Source of the DNA: AP-15 sp963777435
GTDB taxonomy: Bacteria > Pseudomonadota > Alphaproteobacteria > ATCC43930 > CGMCC-115725
DNA length: 64,000 nt
Assembly (NCBI GenBank): GCA_963777435.1
Contig: CAVZQT010000004.1
Location: forward strand, 124,001 to 188,000
Direction of reading: 5' to 3'
Below the pieces are notes generated by a model. The model saw nothing but the letters and a program-made list of their open reading frames with translations, did no database searches and was not told the origin of the DNA. Of this stretch, positions 26,004-34,627 are shown one piece after another; position 1 is the stretch's first letter; each line of letters starts with the position of its first letter. The translations under genes and the position numbers were made by a program.

Positions 26004-27625
26004 GCGCGATCCACTCCTTGATCACTTGAGCTGTTCGTTCCGGATCATTGGCCACCAAATTGCGCACGGTATCGGCGGCGTCGACCGCCGGATGTCGTGC
26101 GCCCGCCAATGAAGTCATTGCCGGTTCGGTCTTGCCTTGCAGACCGGTACTGGAAGCAGCCGTCGGCAAGCCAATAAAAGAAGGATTTGCCCCGATCCGG
26201 CGGATCAATGGCAACACACCGCCGAACAATACCAGCATTCCAGCCAGCATCAACAACGCGTTCTGTTCCACCGCGGTCATCCATCGTTGCCGCCACCAGG
26301 GCGGATTGGCCCCCCCCTCATTGCTCCCTTCCTCGGCAAACGGCAGGTCCACGACGGTGATGTGTCGGTTTTCACCGGCGCCGATCGCAGAATTAACGAG
26401 CTTGTTGATCGATTGGATGCGCGCGGCCGGAATTGGGTTGCGCGAGGGGTTGTTGATCAAAACGTCGATATTGATGGCGCGCATTCGCCATAGAGGATGA
26501 TCCAATGATTGGACCGTCCGATCGATATCGTAATTGGTTACCCGGTGGCTGTCGGGGAGCGGCGGCGGCTTATCTGCCTCGCTTGGGACAGTGCTCGCGG
26601 CGGGTGGCGGGGGAACGGCCCCCGGAGCGGGAACAGGGCGCGTTGGGGCCAGCGCCGTCGTCGGCGTTTCGGGCGGGCGGTTCGACAACGCCCCGGGAAT
26701 ACCGATTGCTTGCTCGGCATTGGCGGCCCGCGAATGGATTGCCTCGTCTTGGCTCAGGACATGGCTATCGCCATACCGCAAAGAGCTCTCCTGCGTGTGC
26801 GAAAAGTCAATATCCGCATCCGCCGAGACCCGGAAATTGCCTTGCCCCAACACTGGCAGCAGCAGATCGGTGATCGCCGCTTCATAGCGCTTGGCGACTT
26901 GCCGTGCGACTTCGAGCTGCTGCGGCACTTGCTGCAGAGCATCCTTGCCGTTTGAGTTCAACACCCGGCCGCTCTGATCGACCAGGGTGACATTATCGTG
27001 ATTGAGCCCGGGCACACCTGCGGCAACGAGCCCAACCAGGCCGTCGATCTGCGCTGTCGTAAGCTGCACCCCGGGGCGGAGCCTGACCATCACGGCCGCG
27101 CTCGGCTTTGGAGAGTCTGCCAGAAAATCGGTCTCTTTTGGCAATGCCAGCTTCACTGTCGCCGAAATGACCCCGTCAATTTCCCTAACTGTGTGCGCCA
27201 GCGCGGTCTCGATCGCTCGCGCGTAATGGACCTGCTCGACAAACGGACTGACACCCAGACTTTCATTGTCGAGCAATGCCCATTGATCACCATCTTGCTT
27301 TGGTATGCCGCGAGCCGCCAGTTGCAGCCGGGCAAAGCCCACATCCGTGGCCGCCACCAGAATCACTCTGCCACCCTCGATGATCTGATACGGGATGTTG
27401 AGTTTCTGCAATTCGGCGATGGTGCGCCCCCCCCTCTTCTCCGGACAATCCGGCGAACAGCACCGAATAGCGCGTCCCCGACGACCATAGGATCGTAACA
27501 GCGGCTATACTTGCCAGGAGAGCGACCGCGGCAATCAGCGCGACGCGCTCCTTGCCGTTCAGGAGCGACCGCAGCCGGTCCAAGATGCTCCGCGGCAAGC
27601 CTCCTGCCAGGTCAAGAAAAGCCAC
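25972..27625 (-). pseudogene. fliF: Flagellar MS-ring protein FliF, split at a run of eight G
   Basis: FliF forms the MS ring in the inner membrane. The start at 27625 encodes an N-terminus with one membrane helix ('LIAAVALLASIAAVTILWSS') and 'RYSVLFAGLSGEEGG'. A run of 8 G (minus strand, 27427-27434) then breaks the frame. With 7 G it continues 'RTIAELQKLNIPYQIIEGGR' into the second frame with the YscJ domain ('LARTVREIDGVISATVKLAL'-like), the periplasmic RBM domains, a second membrane helix ('ALLMLAGMLVLFGGVLPLI') and a FliG-binding C-terminus. The repaired product is about 550 residues, normal for FliF. Homopolymer miscall or slippage-dependent expression are both possible. Confidence 0.9.
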
Positions 27626-27644
27626 GACGCCCCCGCCGAGCCGA

Positions 27645-27992
27645 TCAGACCGGCATGTTCATGACGTTGGAATAGGCGGCGACCACCTTGTCGCGCACGG
27701 CGGAGGCCGCCTGCAATGCCAAGTTCGCCTGCTCGAGCGAGATCATGACATCGCTCAACGAGACCGTCTGGTCGCCCGAAGCAAACGCCTTTGCCTTTTG
27801 GTTGGCCGTATTGATCGCATTGTCGGCGCGACTGACAGCTGACTGCAGAGCATCGGCAAAGTTGCCGGAAACGGCTCCCGGCGCGCTTGATTGCGAAACG
27901 TCGGATACAGGTGCGCTCGGCGCGCTTGACAGATTGGAGATTGAGGAGAGTGCCGAGAGCACGCCGGCTACTGCGGTGATGATCGGAATCAT
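27645..27992 (-). CDS. fliE: Flagellar hook-basal body complex protein FliE
   Basis: FliE joins the MS ring to the rod and is the first export substrate. The 115-residue protein has a Ser/Ala-rich N-terminus. The conserved C-terminal half contains 'VSLSDVMISLEQANLALQAA' and ends 'RDKVVAAYSNVMNMPV', which is diagnostic. It overlaps the upstream PilZ-like gene by 4 bp and precedes fliF by 19 bp. Confidence 0.95.
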   Translation of the reverse strand: MIPIITAVAGVLSALSSISNLSSAPSAPVSDVSQSSAPGAVSGNFADALQSAVSRADNAINTANQKAKAFASGDQTVSLSDVMISLEQANLALQAASAVRDKVVAAYSNVMNMPV

Positions 27993-28588
27993 TTTTCGAT
28001 CACTGCCGGGGTCAACGGGTGTTGCCGCGCCTGCTGTCGCCGGCGGGTCAGAAGCGCCACCCTCGCCAGTCTCTCGCTTGAAATCCCCGGTGTCTCGCTC
28101 AGGGTTGCTTCAATTCGCCAGCGATGGTCGCAGTTTTGTTCGCGGCAGTTCGTCACCTCGGCGAACAGACGGACCGGCTCACGGAAGGTCGGGTGAAAGT
28201 AGAGCGATATTAGGGCCCACTCCCCGCGCTCCCAATGCCGCTTCGAGCCCCAAGCGATGCGCGTCCGGCCCAACTCCACCTCGCACACCGGCGGCAGGAC
28301 AATGTCGCGATAGGAAAGTCTTGCTGTCATATCGATCAGCATGTCGAGCTTTATTCGAAGCGGCGCCAACGCCGCCGCCAGCCGCTCGTCTGCGGCGCGC
28401 GGCAATGCTTCCAAATCGACCTCTTGCAGCAGAAACCCGAGAACGCTGGTGTTCGACTGCTCGGTGGCCTCGCATGCCTGGCGCGATGGCGGCTGGCCAA
28501 GCCGATCGCTGGACAATGCGACCATAAGCGAGCCGACAACGCAATCCCGTTCGGACCCGATTGCCGATGGCTGCAGGAACGCTCTCAC
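27989..28588 (-). CDS. PilZ-like domain protein at head of fliE operon (putative)
   Basis: A protein of up to 199 residues. The C-terminal half has beta-rich segments 'VCEVELGRTRIAWGSKRHWE' and 'GEWALISLYFHPTFREPVRL', ending with 'SERLARVALLTRRRQQAR', a pattern like PilZ-type c-di-GMP or motility proteins. The family call is by pattern only, and the canonical RxxxR plus DxSxxG binding pair was not clearly seen. The start may be GTG 28588 or ATG 28525. The frame stays open upstream without a start codon. The 4-bp overlap with fliE suggests a joint transcript and a role in motility. Confidence 0.6.
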   Translation of the reverse strand: MRAFLQPSAIGSERDCVVGSLMVALSSDRLGQPPSRQACEATEQSNTSVLGFLLQEVDLEALPRAADERLAAALAPLRIKLDMLIDMTARLSYRDIVLPPVCEVELGRTRIAWGSKRHWERGEWALISLYFHPTFREPVRLFAEVTNCREQNCDHRWRIEATLSETPGISSERLARVALLTRRRQQARQHPLTPAVIEK

Positions 28589-29034
28589 AGCGAGGTCCGC
28601 ACGACTTTGACTGACTGCTTGGGCAAACGCGCCTCGACGAAAAGCGAAAATTACGCAAGTGGGCGGGCATGGCTGAGAGCAGATCGTCTGGAGTCCCTCG
28701 TCGGCCTACCCATCCCGTCGGCGCGGAGACTGACAGACAAATCTCAAGAGATGGTTAAACCGAGACCGCCAAGGCGACGCGTTCGGCGGAACTCGCGTGT
28801 AAGCCGGCAGGCCGGCACAGCGTCGGTATCGGTTCCCCGCAGCCGACCGTTTCTGGCGAGAACCCATCTTTTGGCCTGGAAATGCCCCGAGATCAGCGTG
28901 GCTAGTATTGTTTCGCTGGACAACAAGGCATAGTAAACCACCGGAGATTAGGGCATGGCTGCGCAGCCGGAATTTAAGTCCGGTCAATTGCCGATCGCGG
29001 TAAGATGCCGCCGATTCAGTGAGGAATTGGGGTC
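28589..29034. other. Intergenic region between flagellar cluster and M81 peptidase
   Basis: About 446 bases separating divergent genes. Several open frames cross it on both strands, but none has a ribosome-binding site, family motif or believable composition. The promoter of the leftward fli operon and that of the rightward peptidase gene should lie here. A weak GC-rich match to a -24/-12 (sigma-54) element near 28655-28675 was not convincing. A GAGG ribosome-binding site precedes the peptidase ATG. Confidence 0.4.
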
Positions 29035-30528
29035 ATGCGCCTGTTGATCGCAATGATGAAGCACGAGACCAACACTTTCTCGCCAGTGCCGACGCCGCTA
29101 GCGCGGTTTGGCAACGGCCCTGGGCCGCTTTATGGCGAGGCGGCGGCGCGTGCTTACCGCGGCACCGGCACCGGGCTCGGAGCCTATCTTGATCTCGCTG
29201 AGCAGGAGGGCGCCGAGATCGTATTGCCGATTGCCGCTTCAGCCCCGCCGAGCGGCCGGGTCGAGGACATGGCCTACGTCGAAATTAGCAATTGCATCTG
29301 CGCCGCCGCCGCCGAGGGCGGCTTTGACGGCATCCTGCTCGACCTGCACGGGGCGATGGTGACGCAGAGCCTGGAGGACGGCGAGGGGCAGTTTCTAAAG
29401 CGGCTGCGCACCATCGCGCCGACGACGCCGATTGCCGTGTCGCTCGATATGCACGCCAATCTTTATGACGAGATTATTACCAATGCGACGGTTGTGACCG
29501 GGTATCGTACCTACCCACATATCGACACCTACGAGACCGCGCGGCTTGCCGGCGAGATTCTATTGCGGACCATCCGCGGTGAGGTTCGCCCGGTCATGGC
29601 GTGGGGTAATGTGCCAATGCTGCCGCATGTGATGCGCCAGGGCACCGACGACCACCCGAACAAGGAGTTGCAGCATCGCTGTGCTGTGATGAACGCGGAA
29701 GGGGCGTTGGCGGCGAGCCTGTTTACTGGGTTTCCGCACGCCGACATCACCAATGCCGGACTGAGCGCCGTCGTCGTAACCGATGGTGACCGGGAGCTTG
29801 CGGAACGGCTGCGCGACGAATTATTGGACCGCGCTTGGGTCGAGCGCGAAGCCTTTGTCTACAAGATCGAGCCGCTGACGGAAGCGGTTGCCCGCGCGAA
29901 GGCATTGCCCGCCCCGGCTCCTGACGACGGGCCGATTGTCCTCCTCGATCACTATGACAATTGCGCCTCCGGCGGCACGATGGACACGATCGCGGTATTA
30001 GCCGAAATCTTGCGGCAAGGGCTTCAGGATGTCGCGGTGTTTGCGATCTACGATCCCGACGCGGTGCAGCAAGCGATCGCCGCCGGGATCGGAACCGCAG
30101 TGACGTTATCGATCGGTGGCAAGATCGCGATACCGGCGATCCCCGTCGAGAGCCCGCCACTGACCGTGACCGGCGTGGTCAAGACGATCTCGAACGGCCG
30201 CTACCGCAACCGCGGGCCGATGGCGCGTGGTGTCGCGATGGATATGGGTCCCGCCGTCGTGCTCGATACCGGCGCTGTCGAGATCGTTCTGATCTCGCGC
30301 CACGTTGAGCCGTCGGATCTGAACTGCCTGCTCGCTCTCGGCATCGATCCGATGCAAAAGCGGTTTCTGATGCTGAAGAGCCGCATTCATTGGCGCGCCG
30401 GGGTCGGCAAACTGGCGCGCGCGACCATCGACTGCGCTGGGGTCGGGGTATGCACCTCTGACTATGGCCAGCTTACCTTTAAGAAGGTGCGCCGGCCAAT
30501 CTATCCACTTGACCTGCCAAACCGCTGA
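29035..30528 (+). CDS. M81 family metallopeptidase (MlrC-like)
   Basis: Members of the M81/MlrC family are cytoplasmic metal enzymes, first known from microcystin breakdown, with broad or unknown peptide substrates. The 497-residue protein begins 'MRLLIAMMKHETNTFSPVPT', the family N-terminus with metal-binding His and Glu. 'GILLDLHGAMV', 'VSLDMHANL', 'GYRTYPHIDTYETA' (domain 1 metal site region) and 'LLDHYDNCASGGTMDT' follow, then a C-terminal MlrC domain. The length matches the family. It is a single gene, divergent from the flagellar cluster. The physiological substrate is unknown and microcystin need not be involved. Confidence 0.92.
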   Translation: MRLLIAMMKHETNTFSPVPTPLARFGNGPGPLYGEAAARAYRGTGTGLGAYLDLAEQEGAEIVLPIAASAPPSGRVEDMAYVEISNCICAAAAEGGFDGILLDLHGAMVTQSLEDGEGQFLKRLRTIAPTTPIAVSLDMHANLYDEIITNATVVTGYRTYPHIDTYETARLAGEILLRTIRGEVRPVMAWGNVPMLPHVMRQGTDDHPNKELQHRCAVMNAEGALAASLFTGFPHADITNAGLSAVVVTDGDRELAERLRDELLDRAWVEREAFVYKIEPLTEAVARAKALPAPAPDDGPIVLLDHYDNCASGGTMDTIAVLAEILRQGLQDVAVFAIYDPDAVQQAIAAGIGTAVTLSIGGKIAIPAIPVESPPLTVTGVVKTISNGRYRNRGPMARGVAMDMGPAVVLDTGAVEIVLISRHVEPSDLNCLLALGIDPMQKRFLMLKSRIHWRAGVGKLARATIDCAGVGVCTSDYGQLTFKKVRRPIYPLDLPNR

Positions 30529-30563
30529 GAATCCACCAATGGGCGGCCTTGTCCCAGCCAAGC

Positions 30564-30788
30564 CTATCGTTGCCGCACCGGCAGATAGCGGCGGCCGACA
30601 CCCAATCCGGGCAGTTCGCCTTTATCCGGACGGGCGCGTCCTTCGGCATTTCTTGTCATTCTCGGCTTATCGGCGCCGCCGACGGAACCCGATGCATCCT
30701 GTTTGGCGGCCATCTCGCGCTCACGGCGCAGTTCCGCAAGGCGAGCTGATATCGTTGCAAAGTCATCGGCAGCGCGGGGTCGGCTCAC
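30564..30788 (-). CDS. Small conserved hypothetical protein
   Basis: A 74-residue basic protein, 'SRPRAADDFATISARLAELR', similar to small proteins annotated as hypothetical in alphaproteobacteria. GTG 30788 is preceded by a strong GGAGGAA ribosome-binding site, which supports a real gene despite its size. The N-terminal half is a charged helix and the C-terminal half is Gly/Arg-rich and probably disordered. It converges on the M81 gene. No function is known to me. Confidence 0.65.
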   Translation of the reverse strand: MSRPRAADDFATISARLAELRREREMAAKQDASGSVGGADKPRMTRNAEGRARPDKGELPGLGVGRRYLPVRQR

Positions 30789-30885
30789 GTTTCCTCCGGA
30801 GGGTTGCCGGCCATCCGCAGGGTGACCGGCTTATTGAAAGGCGGGCGAATGCTTGCCCCCGACCGCGTCATTAAGCAAGCAGAAA

Positions 30886-32954
30886 TCACGGGACCGACTG
30901 CAACAGGTTCTGGCCTAAGTCGACCTGCACTTGCGCGGCGATGTCGTTAAACGGCACCCCGCCAAACGCAGACGCTTCCAGCATCTGGCTCATATGACCA
31001 GCGATCGAGTTCCGCTGGTTGGTGAAAGCCTTTAGCTGTGCCTGAAACCCGATATAGGCGCTGTCGCTGCCTTCGATCGCAGCGGTTGCGTCCTGCAGGC
31101 TCTTCATCCCGACCGGCCCGAGCGGCGCGTTGACCGCCTTATAGACGCTGGCGAGTCGGCCAAATGTGGCTCGATGTTGCTGCAATGCTGGGGGAACGGC
31201 GCCATCAGTCATGACCTCAATCAGTACGCGCCCGTCGTGAGCATAGTCGTCGGTCAGTCCGGTAAGGCTGATCAGCGTTGGCCGAATATCCGTGTGATCG
31301 GAAAAGAATGCACCGGTCACGCCCATGTGCTCGACCCCAGGACCGGCCATTCCGAGCCAGGTATTGGTGATATCGGGCTGGAAATCGCCATGATTCCAGG
31401 CAAACCCGGGGCCTTCCTGCGAGCACCTCGAAAGCGGCACGCAATGCTTCGTGTTGCCTGTGGCCGACAGGAAATAGTCGGGATTGGCGAACATGATGAA
31501 GTTTGGGGTTCGGTTCGGATCGGCCGTGACCATGTGGAGGAGCGTTTGCTCCTGCTGATCGGCGATGGCCTGCGTCAACTCATCGGTGCCGCCCGTGATC
31601 GGATTAAACGCCTGTAGGGCCGCAGCTTCATGCTCGAATTTGCGAGTAAGCGGGCTCAGTTGACCGAGGTTGCCATTAATGTAAAACGTCGGTGCGTCGT
31701 CACTGTGCACGAAGAAGGGTGCCCCTTCACCAAATTCGGTCGCCATCAGCTGGCTCAGATCGATATCGATCTCTCCAATTTTGGGATAGGTGCACGGGAC
31801 ATTCACGCCATCGCAGTTCGCGGGCGTTGGCGGGCCGCCGGCAAAGTGATCATTTTCGTCGGCCGTGACAATGAACAATGTATTACTCGCATTGATGCCG
31901 TGGCTCGCCAGTCGCGTAAAGAATTGACCGAACGCCTTATTGTACGCTGCCAGCTGGGCGACATAACCGGCCTCACCGGGACCGTAGGTTCCGCTTCCGG
32001 TGAAATGGTTATCATGCGCATCCGAAATGTATCCATAGACAACCGGGATATTGTTCTCGAGCATAGTCGCGAGATACCCCAGGCTTTGTGACGCGGATGG
32101 GTTGAACGAATTCGGAAATCCGGGATTGCCTTTGGCGTCCTGGATTATATTGCCGTCGAGATCCTTGACAGGCCCACCCGCCGAGATCTGCGGCTGAACA
32201 TTGGCGTTGCCGAACAGCGCGCTAAAGCCGACATACCCACCGGGTTCATCAGGCAGGAGGTCCGCCCGGCTGTGAGCGGCGCAAACCGGGCTATTTTGGG
32301 TGCAATGTACCGCGATCCCTTCAAAATCGGTAGCGGCCTTGCTCGGGTCGGATTTTGCTTCAGCTGCCTCGGGCGAATTGGCGCCGAACACGGTGGTGAT
32401 GTCGAGCCCGGTATTTTCGAGTTCGATATTGGCGATCGAGAACGCGCCGACATCGCAGCCGGCTCGGGTAAACGGCACCCATGGCGCGGGATGTATCTTT
32501 CCTTGAGGGTCGATCAACTCCGGCTTTGTATCAGTGGGAACCGCATCGAATAAATCGAGGGGATCGGTCCAATACGCGAATGATCCCGCGCCACTACTCG
32601 ACCCGTTTGGGTTGAAGTAGCGCAGGCTATTCCCAATCGGAATACCGAATTTGTCGCCGTACACACCCGTAAGGGAGGTCAGAATATCAACTGAGGTATG
32701 CGAGATCAGCAGCGTCCAATGATTGGTCAGAAACGCCCCATTACCCTCGATGAAGTTGAGCAAATTTGGGATCTGCTCGAGGTCGGAAGGCACATTGGGT
32801 TGTCACGCGTGAAATGGACGTTGTCGAATTGAAGATATACGACATGCTTGATGCCGTTGCCGAGATTGCAGCTTGGCGGTGCGGCCGCATGTCCGGGCCG
32901 GACGACCGCTGTCGCTGCCGCGAGGAGCGCGGCAACCAAGAAAATTCGTTTCAC
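30886..32954 (-). pseudogene. Secreted phosphoesterase (alkaline-phosphatase-like), N-terminus frame offset
   Basis: A large exported protein of the alkaline phosphatase/arylsulfatase-like fold. The first about 53 codons from ATG 32954 encode a signal peptide and 'GIKHVVYLQFDNVHFTRDNP'. The remaining 635-residue frame starts 'PSDLEQIPNLLNFIEGNGAF', so one base is missing at about 32792-32800. Joined, the reading is '...RDNPNVPSDLEQ...'. Candidate metal ligands lie in FDNVHF, 'GYISDAHDNHFTG', 'FIVTADENDHFAGG' and 'FFSDHTDIRPTL'. Several Cys pairs fit a periplasmic or extracellular location. Substrate unknown. It could be intact in the real genome. Confidence 0.8.
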
Positions 32955-33157
32955 TTTGGCGTTTCCTCAGGTCGATCTTGGGGCAAGGCGCCGGGCGCGC
33001 CGCAGCCCACGCTATCCGTAAAGGATTACCGATCCGGGACAGGTTTATTGCGATTTGATTAAGCGTGCCAACTAGCCGGCCGCGCTGACGTGATTGTTGT
33101 CCTGAGCCGGTCCCGCCGGTTAGGTTGCGTTTAGAGGCCGCGTGTTAGGAGAAGATT

Positions 33158-34507
33158 ATGGACGGCACCGCGCAATTGATCGAGGCCGATCGGCGCTACC
33201 TGGTTCACCCACTGCATCACCCCGACGACCACCGGGAGCCGCTGGTCGTCACCGAGGGCCGGGGGGCGATGCTTTACGATGCCGACGGCCGAGAGTACAT
33301 CGACAGCCTGTCGGGGCTGTGGAATGTCAATGTCGGGCATGGCAGGGGCGAGCTGGCCGATGCCGCGGCGGCACAAATGCGCCGCATTGCCTTTGCCTCG
33401 GCCTATATCGGCGCCACCAACGAGCCTGCGGTGCGGCTCAGTGAAAAAATCGTGCGCCACGCCTATTCGAACTCGGCGGCAGTGTATTTTACCACCGCGG
33501 GGGCGGAGTCGAACAAGTCCGCCTTCAAATTCGCTCGCTATTATTGGAAGATCAAAGACAAGCCCAACAAAACTAAAATCATTTCACGCACTCACGCCTA
33601 TCACGGGGTGACCATGGCGGCGATGAGCGCGACCGGCATGGCTGCGTACCATAAGATGTTCGGACCGCTGGTGCCGGGATTTATCCAGGTGGCGGCACCG
33701 TACGCCTATCGCTGGGCCGGCAACGAAGAGCCCGGCATTGGCGCCGCCGAAGCAGTCGAGAAAGCCATCCTAGCCGAAGGACCCGACACGATCGCTGCGG
33801 TCATCGCCGAGCCGGTTCAGGGAGCCGGGGGGGTGATCGTGCCACCGCCCTCTTATTTCCCAAAACTGCGCGAGATCTGCGATCGCCATAATGTGTTGCT
33901 GATCGCCGACGAAGTCATTACCGGGTTTGGCCGCACCGGCGAGTGGTTTGCGCTCGGGCATTGGGGGGTAGAGCCTGATCTCGTCTCTTTTGCGAAAGGG
34001 GTAACGAGCGGCTATCTGCCATTGGGCGGCGTGATTGCCTCCAAACAGGTGCATGATGCGATCGAAAGCGCGCCGGCCGACCGAAAATTCATGCACGCCG
34101 CGACCTATTCGGGCCACCCGGTATGCTGCGCCGTCGGTCTGCGCAATGTCGAGATCATCGAGGGCGAGGGGCTGGTCGAGCGCGCAGCGGTTGTCGGTAA
34201 ACGGCTGCTGGCCGGGCTCGAAACCTTGCGCGATCTTCCGGCAGTTGGCGATGTGCGCGGGCTCGGCATGATGTGCGGTGTCGAGCTCGTTGTTGATCGC
34301 GGCTCCAAGGTGCCGGCGACCGGGCTCGGCGCGCGGATTACCCGCGAGGCAATGGCGCGCGGATTATTGCCGCGCATCCGCGCCGGCGGCGCCGATCCGG
34401 CGATCGGCGACACGATTTGTGTCGCGCCACCGCTGATGACGCCGGAGGGGACCCTCGACCGGGTCCCGGAGATCCTCCGCGAGGTTATCATCGCGGTAAC
34501 CCAATAA
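33158..34507 (+). CDS. Class III aminotransferase (PLP-dependent)
   Basis: A 449-residue fold-type I aminotransferase of class III. 'YDADGREYIDSLSGLWNVNV' opens the fold, 'TTAGAESNKSAFKFARYYW' binds the phosphate, 'ADEVITGFGRTGEWFA' contains the Asp that contacts the pyridine ring, and 'VSFAKGVTSGYLPLGGV' carries the Schiff-base Lys. The family covers omega-transaminases and related enzymes (for example putrescine, beta-alanine or taurine donors), and the substrate cannot be read from sequence. GGAG lies before the ATG. It is divergent from the phosphoesterase. Confidence 0.9.
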   Translation: MDGTAQLIEADRRYLVHPLHHPDDHREPLVVTEGRGAMLYDADGREYIDSLSGLWNVNVGHGRGELADAAAAQMRRIAFASAYIGATNEPAVRLSEKIVRHAYSNSAAVYFTTAGAESNKSAFKFARYYWKIKDKPNKTKIISRTHAYHGVTMAAMSATGMAAYHKMFGPLVPGFIQVAAPYAYRWAGNEEPGIGAAEAVEKAILAEGPDTIAAVIAEPVQGAGGVIVPPPSYFPKLREICDRHNVLLIADEVITGFGRTGEWFALGHWGVEPDLVSFAKGVTSGYLPLGGVIASKQVHDAIESAPADRKFMHAATYSGHPVCCAVGLRNVEIIEGEGLVERAAVVGKRLLAGLETLRDLPAVGDVRGLGMMCGVELVVDRGSKVPATGLGARITREAMARGLLPRIRAGGADPAIGDTICVAPPLMTPEGTLDRVPEILREVIIAVTQ

Positions 34508-34574
34508 GGGCCGCCGCAACTCCGCCGCCCGTTGTCGGCGGGTGGCTCAGATCCCGACAAGCCGGTAGCCAGAC

Positions 34575-34590
34575 TGTTTCACGTGAAACC
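34575..34590. promoter_or_regulatory. parS: parS centromere site upstream of mnmG
   Basis: TGTTTCACGTGAAACC matches the ParB-binding parS consensus, TGTTTCACGTGAAACA, at 15 of 16 positions with a perfect 14-bp palindromic core. It lies 38 bases before the mnmG ATG, and parA and parB are 2.5-3.4 kb downstream. parS sites cluster near oriC, so this part of the window is probably close to the replication origin. Confidence 0.95.
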
Positions 34591-34627
34591 TCGACACTCA
34601 GCGGGCGGCTTCATACATTCCGCGGCC

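Noticed and set aside
27420..27440. Programmed ribosomal frameshift in fliF
   Set aside because: The G8 run alone could allow slippage, but no stem or pseudoknot and no known case for fliF support it. The other one-base offsets in the window make an error more likely.
28650..28680. Possible sigma-54 promoter ahead of the fliE operon
   Set aside because: The -12 GC element is present, but the -24 GG is not in the right place. Too weak to call.
28235..28933. 232-codon plus-strand frame partly outside the PilZ-like gene
   Set aside because: Mostly antisense to the PilZ-like gene; no ribosome-binding site and no recognised domain in the remaining part.
30464..30874. Plus-strand frame overlapping the end of the M81 gene
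   Set aside because: It overlaps both the M81 gene and the small minus-strand gene, which has a much better ribosome-binding site.
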